Shown in pieces: positions 21,991 to 33,639 of a DNA stretch of 64,000 nucleotides. The stretch covers positions 35,938,001 to 36,002,000 of the forward strand of contig JBAIAC010000010.1 in assembly GCA_037349315.1 (NCBI GenBank), read 5' to 3'. Within the stretch, counting starts at the first letter, position 1, and every line of letters begins with the position of its first letter. Source of the stretch: Chelydra serpentina (Eukaryota > Chordata > Testudines > Chelydridae). The notes beneath the pieces were generated by a model. It saw only the letters and a program-made list of their open reading frames with translations. It was not told the origin of the DNA and made no database searches. A program made the position numbers and the translations under genes.

Positions 21991-23913
21991 CTGTAGCCGG
22001 AAATGACATGGGATGGGAAAGGGGATACAAAAAAATGGGGTTATCACTATGATATTACAAGTGTCTAGTGACACTGTGATGTACCAGAACACACGGGCAG
22101 AATAGCCGCTCCCAATTTTTATCAGCAATAAAAAGTGGTTGAGCTAGGCACCCAAGTGCTGGGTTAGTCATTTCTAGCGATGACTCCGCTGGGTTGTACT
22201 GAGGGGCAACGCACATAAAAACGCGTAGCCTCCCATTCGTCTCTCTCCCTTGTGATTATAGATAGTCCTCCGAGTGATGAATCGTGTTCTATCCATCCCA
22301 GAAACCGCTCTCTGTTGCTTTTTAGATAACTGATAGCGTTTTCATGAGCACATAATTAATACTAAGATATACGAGTAAAGACAGATCAAAACCGTTCTTC
22401 CTAAACTGGGTAATGTCAAGGCACCGCTCTCATGTGCTGCGCCTCTGTTTTTAAAGCGAAATCCATTTGCTGTCTTACCAAAAGTCTCAGCATTCTATAC
22501 CGTACCGATTACTGTAATTCTGCTATTAGAAAGCCAACTCCTGCTGTTCTTACTCGGGTAAAAGTCTCACAGAGGTTAAGGGGAGGTGTAGCTGAGTAAA
22601 GAGTGCAGGGTTAGACCCATCATTTAAATTATATTATTTCCCCCTCGTTTTACCGCAGCACGAAGAGCAGCCTCCTTTAATAATAGCCTTAGCAATAAAA
22701 AGCTGCACACCCGAACATATTTTGAAAGGAGTACAAAAGGGTTGCCCTCAGACTGCAGTCTGCCCACTGGTTAGATTGCTGTGTCTACCCACGAGTTAAG
22801 ATGCAACTATTTTAAAAAGAAATAGCTCAAACCCTTATCAAATCACCTCGTGGATAGCAAACTGCCGGTTATTTTCCTGCTGAGCCCCAAACGTTTGAAA
22901 AGCAGCTCAAAAGAAGATCACCCCATCTAGAACGGCTGCAATGTTCTATGAAATTCATTTATCATGCAATGTCCAAGCATGTCTTACAATTTAAACGCCA
23001 AATGAAGAGTAAGAATGATCTATTTTAACCACCGATTTTAGAAAATGTATTCAGTCCTTGTAGTGGTTTGAATTATTACTGTTATGGATACGGTTGGCAG
23101 TACAGCGAGAATGAATGACACAGACATATATATGAGAGAGAACTTGTGTTTCATTTATCTCTACTGTACTTCCAACTCTACAGTAATAGCTACAATTACC
23201 CAGTCCATCTTTTAAACCCGTGGTTAAATTAGAGAACTCTCGCCTAGGATTTAGAGGATTTTTTTCTGCTCTAAAGTTCTCATTTATAAAAGAAACATCT
23301 GGAGAACAGTAAATCCGAGGTAATGAAAGAACAGACCTATGGTGATGTTTTTAAAAAGCAAGGGTTTGTGTGTGTGTGTGCGCGCGCGCTATTTTACATC
23401 AATAAACACCAGAAAATAAAGAAGAAATGAAGACTGAATCATTCGTTAAGAAATCGGACCTGTCCCTCTATACTGAACAATGGGAAAGTACTTAATTGAA
23501 CGAGAAATCTTGTTTGTATAAATACTGCGTGTACAATGAACTTGTTACACCGTTTTTTAGGGACGTCATCTCTCTCCCAGCGGTGTGTGTGTACAAGATG
23601 TTACTGAATCGATTTGCACAGTTGCAGTGCTTTTGACCTGTCACCCCCCTTTGAGCGGATTAACACAGAAAAAGCTAGAGCCATTATAAAGTTAAGATCT
23701 TTTATAAGTCAACTAACAGCGTCTGGGGAGGGAGGAGACTTGGAAGGAGTCTGTTTTATTCTAATAAACGCAATAACTCAGCGCCCCAAATATACTCTCA
23801 GTGATTCTGCCAGCAGTCCTCTCTGAAGGGTGCAACACATGATTTCCCCCTCCCTTCACCTGCGTGATCAAGTGTATTGATGACCCATGAAACGCGCACA
23901 GGCTGGAACTTAC
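21991..23913 (-). other. TCF21: TCF21 intron, 1.92 kb, no transposons seen
   Basis: Bounded by donor GTAAGT (23913-23908) and acceptor TACAG ending at 21991. I see no interspersed repeats, only a (TG)n(CG)n tract at 23367-23389. A repeat-free intron in a repeat-rich region suggests conserved regulatory sequence. Confidence 0.75.
23367..23389. repeat. (TG)7(CG)4 alternating purine-pyrimidine tract
   Basis: An uninterrupted TG run passes straight into CGCGCGCG, a pattern with high Z-DNA-forming potential, inside the TCF21 intron. Function is not shown. Confidence 0.8.
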
Positions 23914-24363
23914 CAGATTGACTGGGTGAATATAGCCATTTTCGTACTTGTCATTGGCCAGGATCTGTCTCAGGTGAGCAATGTAGCTGGATGCCAGCCT
24001 CAAGGTGTCCAGTTTGGAAAGCTTGGTGTCTGGAGGTACCCAGGGCAAAGTGGTCTTAAGCCTCGAGAAAGCTTTGCTGAGTACCCTCATCCTCGCTCTC
24101 TCCCTGGCGTTGGCAGCGTTTCTCTGGACTTGCTTCCCCTCTTGGCTCACTCCATTTAAAGGGCTCTTTTTGGGGGCAGCCTTTTTCCTCTTGCCCGAGG
24201 CGCCTCTCCCCTTTTGGGGGGACGCGTTCTCGCAATTGGAGCCCTCTTCGTTGCTCTCGTTCGACGTCCCAAACTCTTTGTTAGAATCCATTTTCAGGCC
24301 ATCGCATTCCAGCATTTCCACCTCCTGAAGGTCTTCCACATCGCTGAGCGAGCCAGTGGACAT
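23914..24363 (-). CDS. TCF21: TCF21 coding exon 1 (bHLH transcription factor capsulin/epicardin/Pod1)
   Basis: TCF21 is a nuclear class II bHLH factor that dimerises with E proteins on E-boxes and directs epicardial, kidney, lung, gonad and branchial-muscle mesenchyme development. The ATG at 24363-24361 has A at -3 and opens 150 codons starting [20 protein letters not shown]. Residues 1-50 are acidic and Ser-rich; a basic KRKKAAPKK at 58-66 looks like a nuclear signal. The basic region [13 protein letters not shown] (81-93, with E88 for E-box contact) is followed by helix 1, a loop around PPDTKLSK, and helix 2 to about residue 135. The exon ends after NL at donor CTG|GTAAGT. The frame continues upstream without an ATG, only a TTG at 24381, so 24363 is the start. 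Confidence 0.97.
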
Positions 24364-24700
24364 GGTCTGAGAGATGCACAAGGATCAAAGCTTCCCCGGG
24401 GGCAGGCGTTGGGTGAATACCTCAGGTTGAGAAGACGCTTCCCCTCGCCCTGGGGTGGGATAGGTTTGCAGTCAAGAGAGGATCCCCGCCCCACCCCCGC
24501 TTGTTGCCCGTGTTTGAGTGAGAGAGAAAGCTGAGGAATTTGGTGAGGACACTAGTAATTTATCTGGGGAATAGAGAGGCGGATCCGGCTGCAACCCAGG
24601 GGAGGGGCCCTGTCCGGCCACTGCCTGTTCTGCTCACCACATTCACAAACCTCTGCTCAAGAGCAGGAGGGGGAAACAGGCACCAAAGAAGAGTTCCAGT
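24364..24700 (-). promoter_or_regulatory. TCF21: TCF21 5' UTR and probable promoter region
   Basis: Immediately upstream of the ATG, moderately GC-rich with scattered CpGs. No canonical TATA box was seen; CAGATAAATT near 24555-24566 (minus strand) is a GATA-like or weak TATA-like motif. Human TCF21 is a CpG-island gene controlled by methylation and by the antisense lncRNA TARID; an orthologous RNA would start near here on the plus strand, but no exon of it can be recognised from sequence alone. Confidence 0.4.
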
Positions 24701-25059
24701 GATTTCAACATTGTAATTCAAATCTTCCCAACTGGAGCAAGGCAGCTCCCCGCCTCCCCTCCGCCCCCTCTGCCCCTTGGAGCTCTGCATGGCTCTCCCT
24801 CCTGCCTGCTAGATGACCCAGGCGTCTGGTGTCATCCTTGTCCCTGACTCCTGATGAAAGCTAAAATGCCTCCTGATCAGGGTGTCCAGTGGATCTACCA
24901 GACAGCTGACTTGGAGATGGATTTTTAACACATAGCTTGTGAACTGTGTCTTGTAAGCTCATCTGAAAGAAATTTGTGGAAGATTGTTTGGGAATGCATC
25001 CTATTAGGATATACTCTGAAACACAGAAGCTGGGTCCCCTAGTGAAAGCACAAAGATTG

Positions 25060-25215
25060 AAGCCAGGAGATCAGAATTCTGTTATAGGCGTCCTGTGTGA
25101 CCTTTGGCCAAGCACCATAATCTCTCTGTGTTTGAGTTTACCCATCTGTAAAATGGGAATCATAACAATAACAACAACAATAGCAATAATAACAACAACA
25201 ACAATAATAAATATA
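25060..25215 (+). repeat. MIR-like SINE with CAA/CAAT-rich tail
   Basis: Core motifs GTCCTGTGTGACCTTTGGCC and CATCTGTAAAATGGGAATCA run into an expanded tail of AACAACAATAGCAATAAT repeats (25165-25210). The (CAA)n part is a microsatellite that grew from the SINE core. Confidence 0.7.
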
Positions 25216-27240
25216 ATTCATAATTAATTCTTCCCTAATTCTCAGGTATGATGTGCAATTTATTTAATCAGTATTTGCAAAGCACTTATAAATTCTTCCA
25301 ATAGAAGAAGGCCCTGTATAAGTGCAAAGTGATGTTATAATTTAATGTTAGAATATTTTATTTTAATAACAAATAGAATAAAAATATATACCTGCAAATT
25401 GAAATGAAATCAGGAAAAATATTTACTAAATGTTGCAAAGTTTGCATAAAAAGTTGCCTTTAAATAAAACATCAGTTTAAATAAATATATTTCTTTCAAA
25501 GATTTTGGTACTTATGTTAATATTTATTTTGTTCATTTATATTATAGAAATATGTATAGTTGTCTATATTCAGTTTACTGCATTATCCTTTACCAAAGAC
25601 CTGCTGGGAGGTTTGTCTGAGTAAATACAGCACGAGGTGGCCCATAGAATAGGAATTTCAAAAGAACTCGGCTTTGGCCTAATTCTGCTGCCATTGAAGT
25701 CAATAGGAATTTTACCACTGATTTTAATGAGTGCAGAGTTAGGTCAATACTGAGTGTTTTCATAATTCCACCCATAGAAAAGTAAATGCAGCCTGTTGTA
25801 TTTCCTTCCCTATCTTGTCCCCTCCCCACACATAGATCTTGGACCAAAACAAAGTCTCTCTGGAGATTGGGTTGTGCATATGTGTGGGAGGAGAGAACAG
25901 GACTACAGGGAAGCAGATCCACATATGGGTGGTGCCGTCTGTGTATATGCAGAACGCACAATCTGGTCCCAAGGGAAAACAATTACTTAGGAGACTTAAT
26001 CACAATGTGTAACTTAATTGCTCCAGGCCTGATCGAAAGCTCCTTGAAACCAAGAGAAAGACTCCCATTGGCTTCCGTGGGCACTGCATCAGGCCCTTTG
26101 TCCACACTCCTAAAAAAAGGCCCAAACCAACATAATATTTAGGGGATACGGTGATGCTAAATTAGTAAATGATGGTATAGTGGTATGAGATCTTCAGATG
26201 ACAGTTTTTATAGAGGAACAAAATATTATTGAATATAGATTTTAATAAGTAATGAAAGTATCTCTTACCTCTTCATCCATTTAGGTTTTCCCTTAGTTAT
26301 ATAAGCCAGAAAAAGGAGTGCAGATCTAAACTTTAAACCAGTCCTTGCCATTTGGCTGCAAGATAACGCCCCCCTCCTCAGAATAGGATAAGTACATTAA
26401 GATATCATATCTTCAAGCTCTGGGATCTGTTGGGAATTCACTAACCTCTCACGTCATGTTATGTTAACTGTGCCCTGTTTGCGTTTTCCCTGTGCTACAA
26501 ACTAAACAAATTGTCAGCATATCAGCTCTAATTAATGAATTAGGATTTCTTTCTTTATAACATCCTTGTTACAGATCCAAAAATTACTAATCACCAGCAT
26601 GGAGATTTATGAGCTTTCTTATTTTCTGTGCCTGATTGTTGTTTGTGCAGGTGGAGATTTAAATGACCATATCCACTGCAAAGATTTATGGCCCAAGTGA
26701 TTGATGTTATTAACCAGCAACAGGATTCTTCCCAGAACAGGGATGATAGAAATATCAAGTTGAAGGTGCTTGTTTCTTTGAGCACAAGTGACCACAGAGT
26801 GCAATATGCAAAGCCCAAGGAAAGCCCAGAAAATAGTAAAAAGATATCAAGCAGCATGTCTATATAGGCTTTCAATTAAGTGACTTTTAACTGCATCCTA
26901 TAAATTTCTCAAAGTCTTGACTGGATGGGAAAGCAAAAATAATTTTCAGATTTTATGAAAACATCTAAAATACATGCTAATAAATATATTGTAAAATGCA
27001 TCTTCACACACATACAGTATGAATCTGAATTTTAGAGCAGTATGCATCTTTGGCTTTCATTGACTTCAAATGGAGTTTTGAGTCCTCAGCACTTCTGAAA
27101 ATCAAACTAATAAGGATCATATTTTTTTTATAAAAATAGATACAGAGGGTGTGTGTGTATACATGCACATATACGCTGAAAATCAGAATAATCTAGATCA
27201 TATTTTTAATATAGATACATATGGCATGTATATATACACA
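25216..27240. other. Intergenic, no recognised gene
   Basis: AT-rich, unique-looking sequence. A short foldback with GCCTGATCGAAAGCTCCTTG and GCACTGCATCAGGCCC is at about 26030-26100. The frames at 25590-26142 have no splice context or family match. Confidence 0.4.
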
Positions 27241-27414
27241 TAGAATATCAGGGTTGGAAGGGACCTTAGTAGGTCATCTAGTCCAACCCCCTGCTCAAAG
27301 CAGGACCAATCCCCAATTTTTGCCCCAGATCCCCAAATGGCCCCCTCAAGGATTGAACTCACAACCCTGGGTTTAGCAGGCCAGTGCTCAAACCACTGAG
27401 CTATCCCTCCCCCC
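27241..27414 (-). mobile_element. Turtle tRNA-derived SINE with CR1-like tail
   Basis: Minus-strand copy of the element at 2657-2830, over nearly the same length. The CR1-like tail is at the low end (AATATCAGGGTTGGAAGGGA) and the tRNA-like head with CACTGAGCTATCCC at the high end. An open frame shared with the other copy comes from the SINE itself. A (GT)n run follows at 27419-27441. Confidence 0.88.
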
Positions 27415-27689
27415 ATGCTTTGTGTGTGCGTGTGTGTGTGTGATTAATTTTGTAATAGTCTTCACAGAGAAATAGACAATGAAAAGTACAAAAAGTTGAG
27501 TGATTTACAGCTTGTATATGTTTCCAAATCCCACACATTTCACAGGATATCCAATAGAATTAGGCAAGTATGCTGTTTTACAACTCATCAAAGCCACAAG
27601 GCCAGACACTACAAAAGCAGACAATACTTCATAGACATAACATGTTAGAGGGGTGGTGGTAGTGGTGATGGTAGTGGTGGGGGTCCTCA

Positions 27690-27950
27690 GGTTTAAGACA
27701 GATGAATGCTGTCCTGCAGAATTAGATTCTATCCCTGTTTCTGCCACAGAGTTCTCATGGAACGCTGGGCAAGTCATGAAACCAAACTTTTCAAAGGTGA
27801 TCACTAATTGTATGTTCCTTATTTTCTGGGTACCCAACTTGAGACCCTGGGATCTGTTCTGCAGAAGTGCTGAACACTCGCAGCTGCAACTGAAGTCTGT
27901 GGGAGCCGTGCTTTGCACATATCAAGTGCTAGAGAAAGTTAAGTACGGTG
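27690..27950 (+). repeat. Partial copy of an unnamed interspersed repeat
   Basis: Shares GAATTAGATTCTATCCCTGT, TTCTGCCACAGAGTT, TCACTAATTGTATGTTCCT and TCTGGGTACCCAACTTGAG with the fuller copy at 51.6-51.8 kb (there with GGAGGTCACAAATTGTGCGT). It covers only the 3' part of that family. Confidence 0.5.
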
Positions 27951-27974
27951 AAGAAGCAGGTCTTAAGAATCTCA

Positions 27975-28268
27975 GGGTACGTCTACACTACCCGTTGATT
28001 CGGTGGGTAGAGATGGATTTTCTGGGGATCGATTTATCGCGTCTCATGTGGACGCGATAAATCGATCCCAGAAGCGCTCCCTGTCGACTCCGGAACTCCA
28101 GCTCGGTGCGAGGAGTAAGCGGAGTCGACGGGGGAGCCTGCCTGCACCACGTGGACCCGAAGTAAGTAATTTTAATTCGATCTAAGATACGTCGACTTCA
28201 GCTACGCTATTCTCGTAGCTGAAGTTGCGTATCTTAGATCGATCCCCCCCACTAGTGTGAACCAGGCC
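27975..28268. mobile_element. Double-hairpin DNA element (Harbinger-like)
   Basis: Starts GGGTACGTCTACACTA and ends CTAGTGTGAACCAGGCC. Hairpin one has GGATCGATTTATCGCGTCTC and GGACGCGATAAATCGATCC. Hairpin two has CTAAGATACGTCGACTTC with GTAGCTGAAGTTGCGTATC. Between them lie inverted TGTCGACTCCG and CGGAGTCGACG. TTA follows the right end and TCA precedes the left, a decayed three-base TWA-type duplication. Same layout and orientation as 13516-13807. Confidence 0.65.
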
Positions 28269-28399
28269 TTAGATTGGGCACCCCAAATTAGTAGTCACAT
28301 TTGACTTTAATCTCTCTGGCCCAGATCCTCAGAGGTATTTAGGATCCCAACTTCCACTGAAATAAAATACTGAAATACCTTTGAGGATCTGGGCCTCTG

Positions 28400-29115
28400 T
28401 GGCTCAGCTCCCCATCCACCCTGCAGCTTCTCACCCCGGTCCCAGTCTCTTTGCCCAGCCAGTCCCAGTATCCCCCACTGGGCCCCTCATCCAAACTCAG
28501 TCTCTCCCCCAACCTTCCCTAGCTCCTTGTCTCAGTTTGTTTGCTCAACCAGTCGCAGTTCTCCCCTTGGACTCTGGCTCCCTGTCAGATATGTCTTGTC
28601 TTCCCATAGCTCTGTTCATCCCTGTTGGCTCTCAGTCCCAGTCTCCTTGTCCAACCATTCCCAGTTTCCCCCAGTTCCCAATCTCAGCTCTTTGCCCCCA
28701 ACAGGCTCCCAGTCTTCCCTCCTTGTTTCCCTTCCTGGCTCCCAGTCTCCTTGTCCAATCAGTCCCAGCTTCCCCTTTCTCCTCACCCTGCTCTCAGCCG
28801 TCATCTCTCCCCAATTCTCTGTCCCAGTCTCCTTACCCAGACACTCCAAGCATCTCCCTCCTGGGCACTCAGTCGCAGTCTCCTTATGCAACCAGTCCAG
28901 TGTCCCTCAGCTCCCAGTCTTTGTCTCCTCCATTCCTATCCCAATCTTCTTGCTCAGCCCCTCTGTCGCTCTGCCCTAGCTGTCAGTCCCCGTTTTTCTC
29001 TCTCTATCTCCCGCATAGCCTCCAGTTGCTGTCTCCCCACTTCCACTAGGCTCTTTATTCCAATGTACTCCTTCTCCCCACCACTCTGTATGCCTCTTGT
29101 CCTCTCTGCATGTGC
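28400..29115. repeat. CT-rich degenerate minisatellite
   Basis: The phrase CCCAGTCTCCTTGTCCAA followed by CAGTCCCAG and CCCC recurs at about 28441, 28531, 28632, 28741, 28822 and 28871, spaced roughly 50-110 bp. The plus strand is almost free of G runs. The long plus frames over this block (222, 150 and 180 codons) are a product of the low-complexity sequence. Confidence 0.7.
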
Positions 29116-29340
29116 ATCAGGCACCTTTCTCCTCAACACTGCCTGGGCATCAGAAGGGAATCATTGAGAGCACAGGTGAGATAGGACCCCACGGTTCTAG
29201 TACCTTGTGTAGTTTCTATTTTCATTTTATAATTTTCACAAAAAAATCTTTTTGGGCTGACATAGCTCATAGTCGTGTTTGGTCTCAGCTGAAAGCTAAA
29301 TCTGAGAGAGTAGAATGACCCAAAAAACCCCATACAATGC

Positions 29341-29800
29341 TACATGCTAATTTTAAATAGCTATCATCATGATAATAATTACATTTTAAAAAGTACATTA
29401 AAAGAAGGTTTACAAAGGGTTTACAAAGTCAAGCAATCAAAAGTTAGGAAATGCCAGAATTTAGGTTGTCCTTGCAACACTAATTTGGCTCCTTTTGTGC
29501 CTACACCTTATGATACAGTCTTTAATTACATGATAACATGCTATTTTTTCTACAGGACCCCTGCCTCATTCAGTGCTCAGGAAATGAATCAGAGCTGTAT
29601 AGTGAAGGAGGCTGTTGTCTGTAGGACCCTGCCACATTTGCTGTAGGAGTTGGAAGGTGTCTAGTGAATGAGACAGGGAACTGCAGGAAGAGAAAGGATG
29701 CTCTTGTTTTTAAGGCAGCCAAATGATGCCCTGGAGAATTGGTGCAAAAGGCGCATCCATGACACCAGAGTGATTCCCCTGCCACATTTTAAGTTCCTGC
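29341..29800 (+). repeat. Copy of an unnamed interspersed repeat
   Basis: Aligns by eye with 51270-51780 over about 450 bp. Shared stretches include AAAAGTTAGGAAATGCCAGA, GAGGCTGTTGTCTGTAGGAC, GAGTTGGAAGGTGTCTAGTG, GGAACTGCAGGAAGAGAAAG and GCCCTGGAGAATTGG. No coding capacity, tRNA head or LTR ends were recognised. Confidence 0.65.
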
Positions 29801-30093
29801 TCCAAAGCATGGAGATGGTAGGGCTTTTCAACAAAATGGCTGTAAGAATTGTTTATCATGGGCAATGCAACATATTTTTTCCCTAACCTCATCCTGTAAA
29901 ATGGTGGAGCCATTTATGCTGAATTAAAAAACAACAAACAAACAAACAAAAAGAAAGAAAAACAGCTCATGCCACATGGAAAATTCCAGACAGAATTGTT
30001 AAAATTTGCCAAAATTATAAGCAACTGAAAACAGGGTTTTATAATGGTAACTGTCAGGCAACCTTATCTATAGGTCATCATCTATAATTGTCT

Positions 30094-30206
30094 AGATTCT
30101 GCCACTCTTACTCATGTAGAGTACTATCTTACCAGTTATGCAGTCCCATTGAAATCAACAAAGCTGCCCACAAAGTGATACTACATGAATAAGAGTGGCA
30201 GAATCT
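30094..30206. repeat. Short foldback element with ~28-bp inverted ends
   Basis: The left arm AGATTCTGCCACTCTTACTC is mirrored at the right by AATAAGAGTGGCAGAATCT, with the inner CATGTAGAGTA against TACTACATG. The centre carries CCCATTGAAATCAAC. It is the clearest copy of a family of small palindromes scattered through the window. Confidence 0.65.
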
Positions 30207-30516
30207 GGCTCAGTATGAACAGCGTTGACTTCAGGTGATATTAACGTTCAAGACAGAATCTGGAAACAAAGCAAGTGTGTGTGCATTTCTGGCCCTAGTT
30301 ATTAAGGCTGCAGTCAAGTCCCTGTGTGACTCATTTCCTGTCTCTGTGAGAGGTCTCAGATAAGGAATACTGGGAATCCTTAACACTTGCTAAGTGTTAA
30401 GTTTGTATGGGATCTATTAATTACTTTTACTGGTGAACAGCACAAAATGTAGAGGCATATTTATAACAGCAGAAGATGGCTAAATTTTTCCTTCAAGAGA
30501 CACATTACAGTTACAG

Positions 30517-30594
30517 TGTAGTAGCCGTGTTAGTCTGTGTCAGCAAAACGAAAATAAGAAAGAAAAACTTGTAGCACCTTAGAGACTAACAAAT
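30517..30594 (-). mobile_element. Very short Penelope-like insertion with 15-bp target duplication
   Basis: 78 bp containing GTAGTAGCCGTGTTAGTCTG and CTTGTAGCACCTTAGAGACT, the complement of the terminus at 11.2 and 54.2 kb. Perfect ACATTACAGTTACAG copies flank it (30502-30516 and 30595-30609). It is a strongly 5'-truncated insertion. Confidence 0.8.
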
Positions 30595-30609
30595 ACATTA
30601 CAGTTACAG

Positions 30610-33600
30610 GCACACACAAACAAGTAGCCCCAATATTATCACCAACATAAGTTTATCATCATAAGTTAACATTTGTGCTGTCCATGAGCAAACAAACAAG
30701 TTTACAATTTGCTTTTCACAACCATACATGCAAATAAGCTTTGATCTCTGCAACGTTTGTAGGAACCAAACACAAAATGGGTATGAGCATGGCTGATGCA
30801 CATGTATTTTAAAATGCAAGCAAGAACTCACAGACAATGATGTGTAGTATCCGCCCATCTGTGCTACACAGTATATTATCTAATGCTTATAGGATGCATC
30901 TCGGAAACATTGCCACATAGTTGACATTATAAGTCACAGGTCCCTCTACCAAATGCTAAAAAGAGAAGTATGCAAGAAGCAATATATTTCATGAAAAATT
31001 ATCACGGAAGGATTAAAGAGCAGACATAACTGTTTTTATTTTGAATATCTCTTTTCATACTGTTTCTATGTTGGCTAATTCTTTGCATTTTTGTGGTTTT
31101 AAAACACGATGAAGCTTGTTGATAAGAAATAATTTCCCTCTTTTGTCTTCCAATAGTTAGTACCTTGGACACAGTTGTGAAAGATGGTTTCAGCTTCCTG
31201 AAAAAAATGGAAAAGCAGGGTGCAAATGCTCAGACCTTGTTGTCACTGTTGGGGTGTGTGTGAGAGGGGGAATCACAACAATTTAGGTGGTTTTTGTTTC
31301 TTTGGCAAGACACACACACACACACACACACACTCACACACACTGATTTTCAGAGGGGTTGAGCATCTGAAGCTCCTATTGACTTGAACTTCCTAAAATC
31401 AGGCCCCAAGAGTACCCATCTTTTGCCAAGATAGGGGCTGCAGTGGCAACTTTCCAAGATGTCAAGGGACACAAGCATGTGATATAAAATGCAACAGATT
31501 GCAGCTACTGCCCTCACCCTTAATAGAGTGGGTCATTCTATGTCCTCTATCTACATCCAAATTAAGTATCACATGCTGGGACCCATTGTCTCCATGGGCT
31601 GCATTTCTCTCTCACAGGCAGAGTTGACCACAAATTGCACTGTAGGGCTCCATGGGTTCCATTGGGCATGTGGCGTGCCACTCCCCTCCCCCCCCCCACG
31701 ATATGGGGCCACATTAAGCCTTCAGAGGCACATGTACAGCTCCACTGAAATCAATGGGAGCTTCATGCCCATCAAAGCCAGTATTCGGCTGAAAATGGTT
31801 CTACAACAAACCAGAAAAGTAGTCACATACATACACACATATATGTGATTGCATGCAGGGACATGGATTTGCTCAGCTCAGTAGTTTCTTGGAGATGTGT
31901 GTGTGTGCATGGCTCTGAGCTGGGAACAATTATCCAGAGCAAATGGAGCTGGGGCCGGGGGTACACAGAGGAAAGCAAATGATGCATCTCCTAGGGGGTG
32001 CAGAGACCACAGTCACCCTGCACTCCTTTAAGCTCTGACAGGCCTTGTACATGTCTCACAAACAATGACTCTCCTAGCTCCTGGCACACCCCCAAAGTGG
32101 GGTCATGGCTGTTTGCCACAATCCAGCCCTTTGGTTTTATGATGCGTCTAATAGATGGAGAGCTGTAATACATATAGAAAACATGGTTGTTTTAGAAAGC
32201 AGTGTTGCAAAAGCACATAATAAAACTCGATGTATATAATTTAGAGAAAAACGGTTTTTAAAAACAAAATGGGGAAGAGAATAAAAAAAGACCAGAAACG
32301 TGTGTGTGTGTGTGTGTGTGTGCGTGCGTGTGTGTGTGCATGCACGCATGCATTCTGAAGGGGAATTTAGCATGGTTGGGAAAGGACTGAAGAACTGAAA
32401 TTACAGGAGAAGTGAGAGGAAAAGACCACAAAAACCACAGCGTGTAAAGATCTCTTTCTTCCCCCGTACTACTACTACTCCGTAGGTATAGCTAGGTACA
32501 GATGGTATAGATAGAGAGGCCAAGATTTTCCAAATAAACTAGAGATCTGAATGCCTCTGCTTTAGGTGTCCAACCTTAAAGAGGCCTAATTTTCAGACTG
32601 TGCACCCCCTTTTTGAAAATCAGGCCCCTTTAAGGTGTATCAAGTTGGGTACCCCAGAACTGAGGAATGCAAAATCACTAGTCACTTCAAAAGAGCTGGG
32701 CCACAGATTTTTTTTCAACTATTTTCTAGGTGGCTAGTATGGAAGATAATACTCACAAGTATCCTGCTACCAATTTCAATTTATTTTCCTCTACAACTGT
32801 TCTTCTTGCCCTTTCCTGGTGTGAGGTCGTACTCTTTGAGGCTGCTATCTTCTACAAATAATAATCCTTTTCCCTCAGAAGCCTCTCACTGGGTAGAGTA
32901 GAAGAAATACTTCTCCACTCCATTATTTGGGGGCACACCACTGCATCTTAAATAATATTACCTTACAGGTAGGGTGCCTTTCATCCTAGGTTATCCCCAA
33001 ACTATAGGAATTTGTCCAGGACATATGGGTTAACACAGTGTCTTTGCTAGTATATCCCAAGGAAGGATTAGGTCCTAGACCTGGACATGGAAGATCTGCT
33101 GATATCACAGCCCAAGGTGATATAGGTTGAGATGCATCTATTTTTAAATGATGCCTTTTAAAAGTTTTAGTTCTTGCTGTATATTTTTATCCCATAAATT
33201 CATATGCGTTTAACGTATTTTAATTTGTTCTGTCATCTCTAAGACAAGCTAATGGTAAATCTTACATTTAAATATGAACTTCTTTGATTGTAATTTATGA
33301 GAAGAGTTTATATAGGATATGGAATATCACCCATAATCAAGGGCCATTTTGGTAGAGCTTGAAATCATATGACATTGAGGCAAATTGTACTATGCTGCAA
33401 ATGTACATCACGATTTGTTAGGGGGAAAATCCTGATCCAACTGTTGTTAAACTGAACAAAGATATAAATGTGATCATTGTGGCAGATATTGCAATCCCAT
33501 GCAATATCTTTGGAGACCATATTGCATTAAGTTTATATATCTCTAAGCCAGGGATTGTATGCAACTCCATTGGGAGGGTTACCACAACTCCTTCAGGAAC

Positions 33601-33639
33601 CAAATATAGTGGGAGATGATTAAGGTGGATCATATAGGT
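30610..33639. other. Intergenic, microsatellites only
   Basis: Holds a (CA)n run at 31311-31343, a (GT)n tract with GCGT and GCAT variants at 32299-32345 and short foldback motifs around 32560-32650. No gene, exon or RNA gene was recognised. Confidence 0.45.

Noticed and set aside
24364..24381. N-terminal extension of TCF21 by six residues
   Set aside because: The extension begins at TTG, not ATG; the family start is the ATG at 24363.
25060..25215. Possible stand-alone CAA tandem array
   Set aside because: The repeat grows out of the MIR-like SINE tail and needs no separate explanation.
28381..29049. 222-codon plus-strand frame rich in Ser, Pro and Leu
   Set aside because: It follows the CT-rich minisatellite, and two other plus frames are also open across it.
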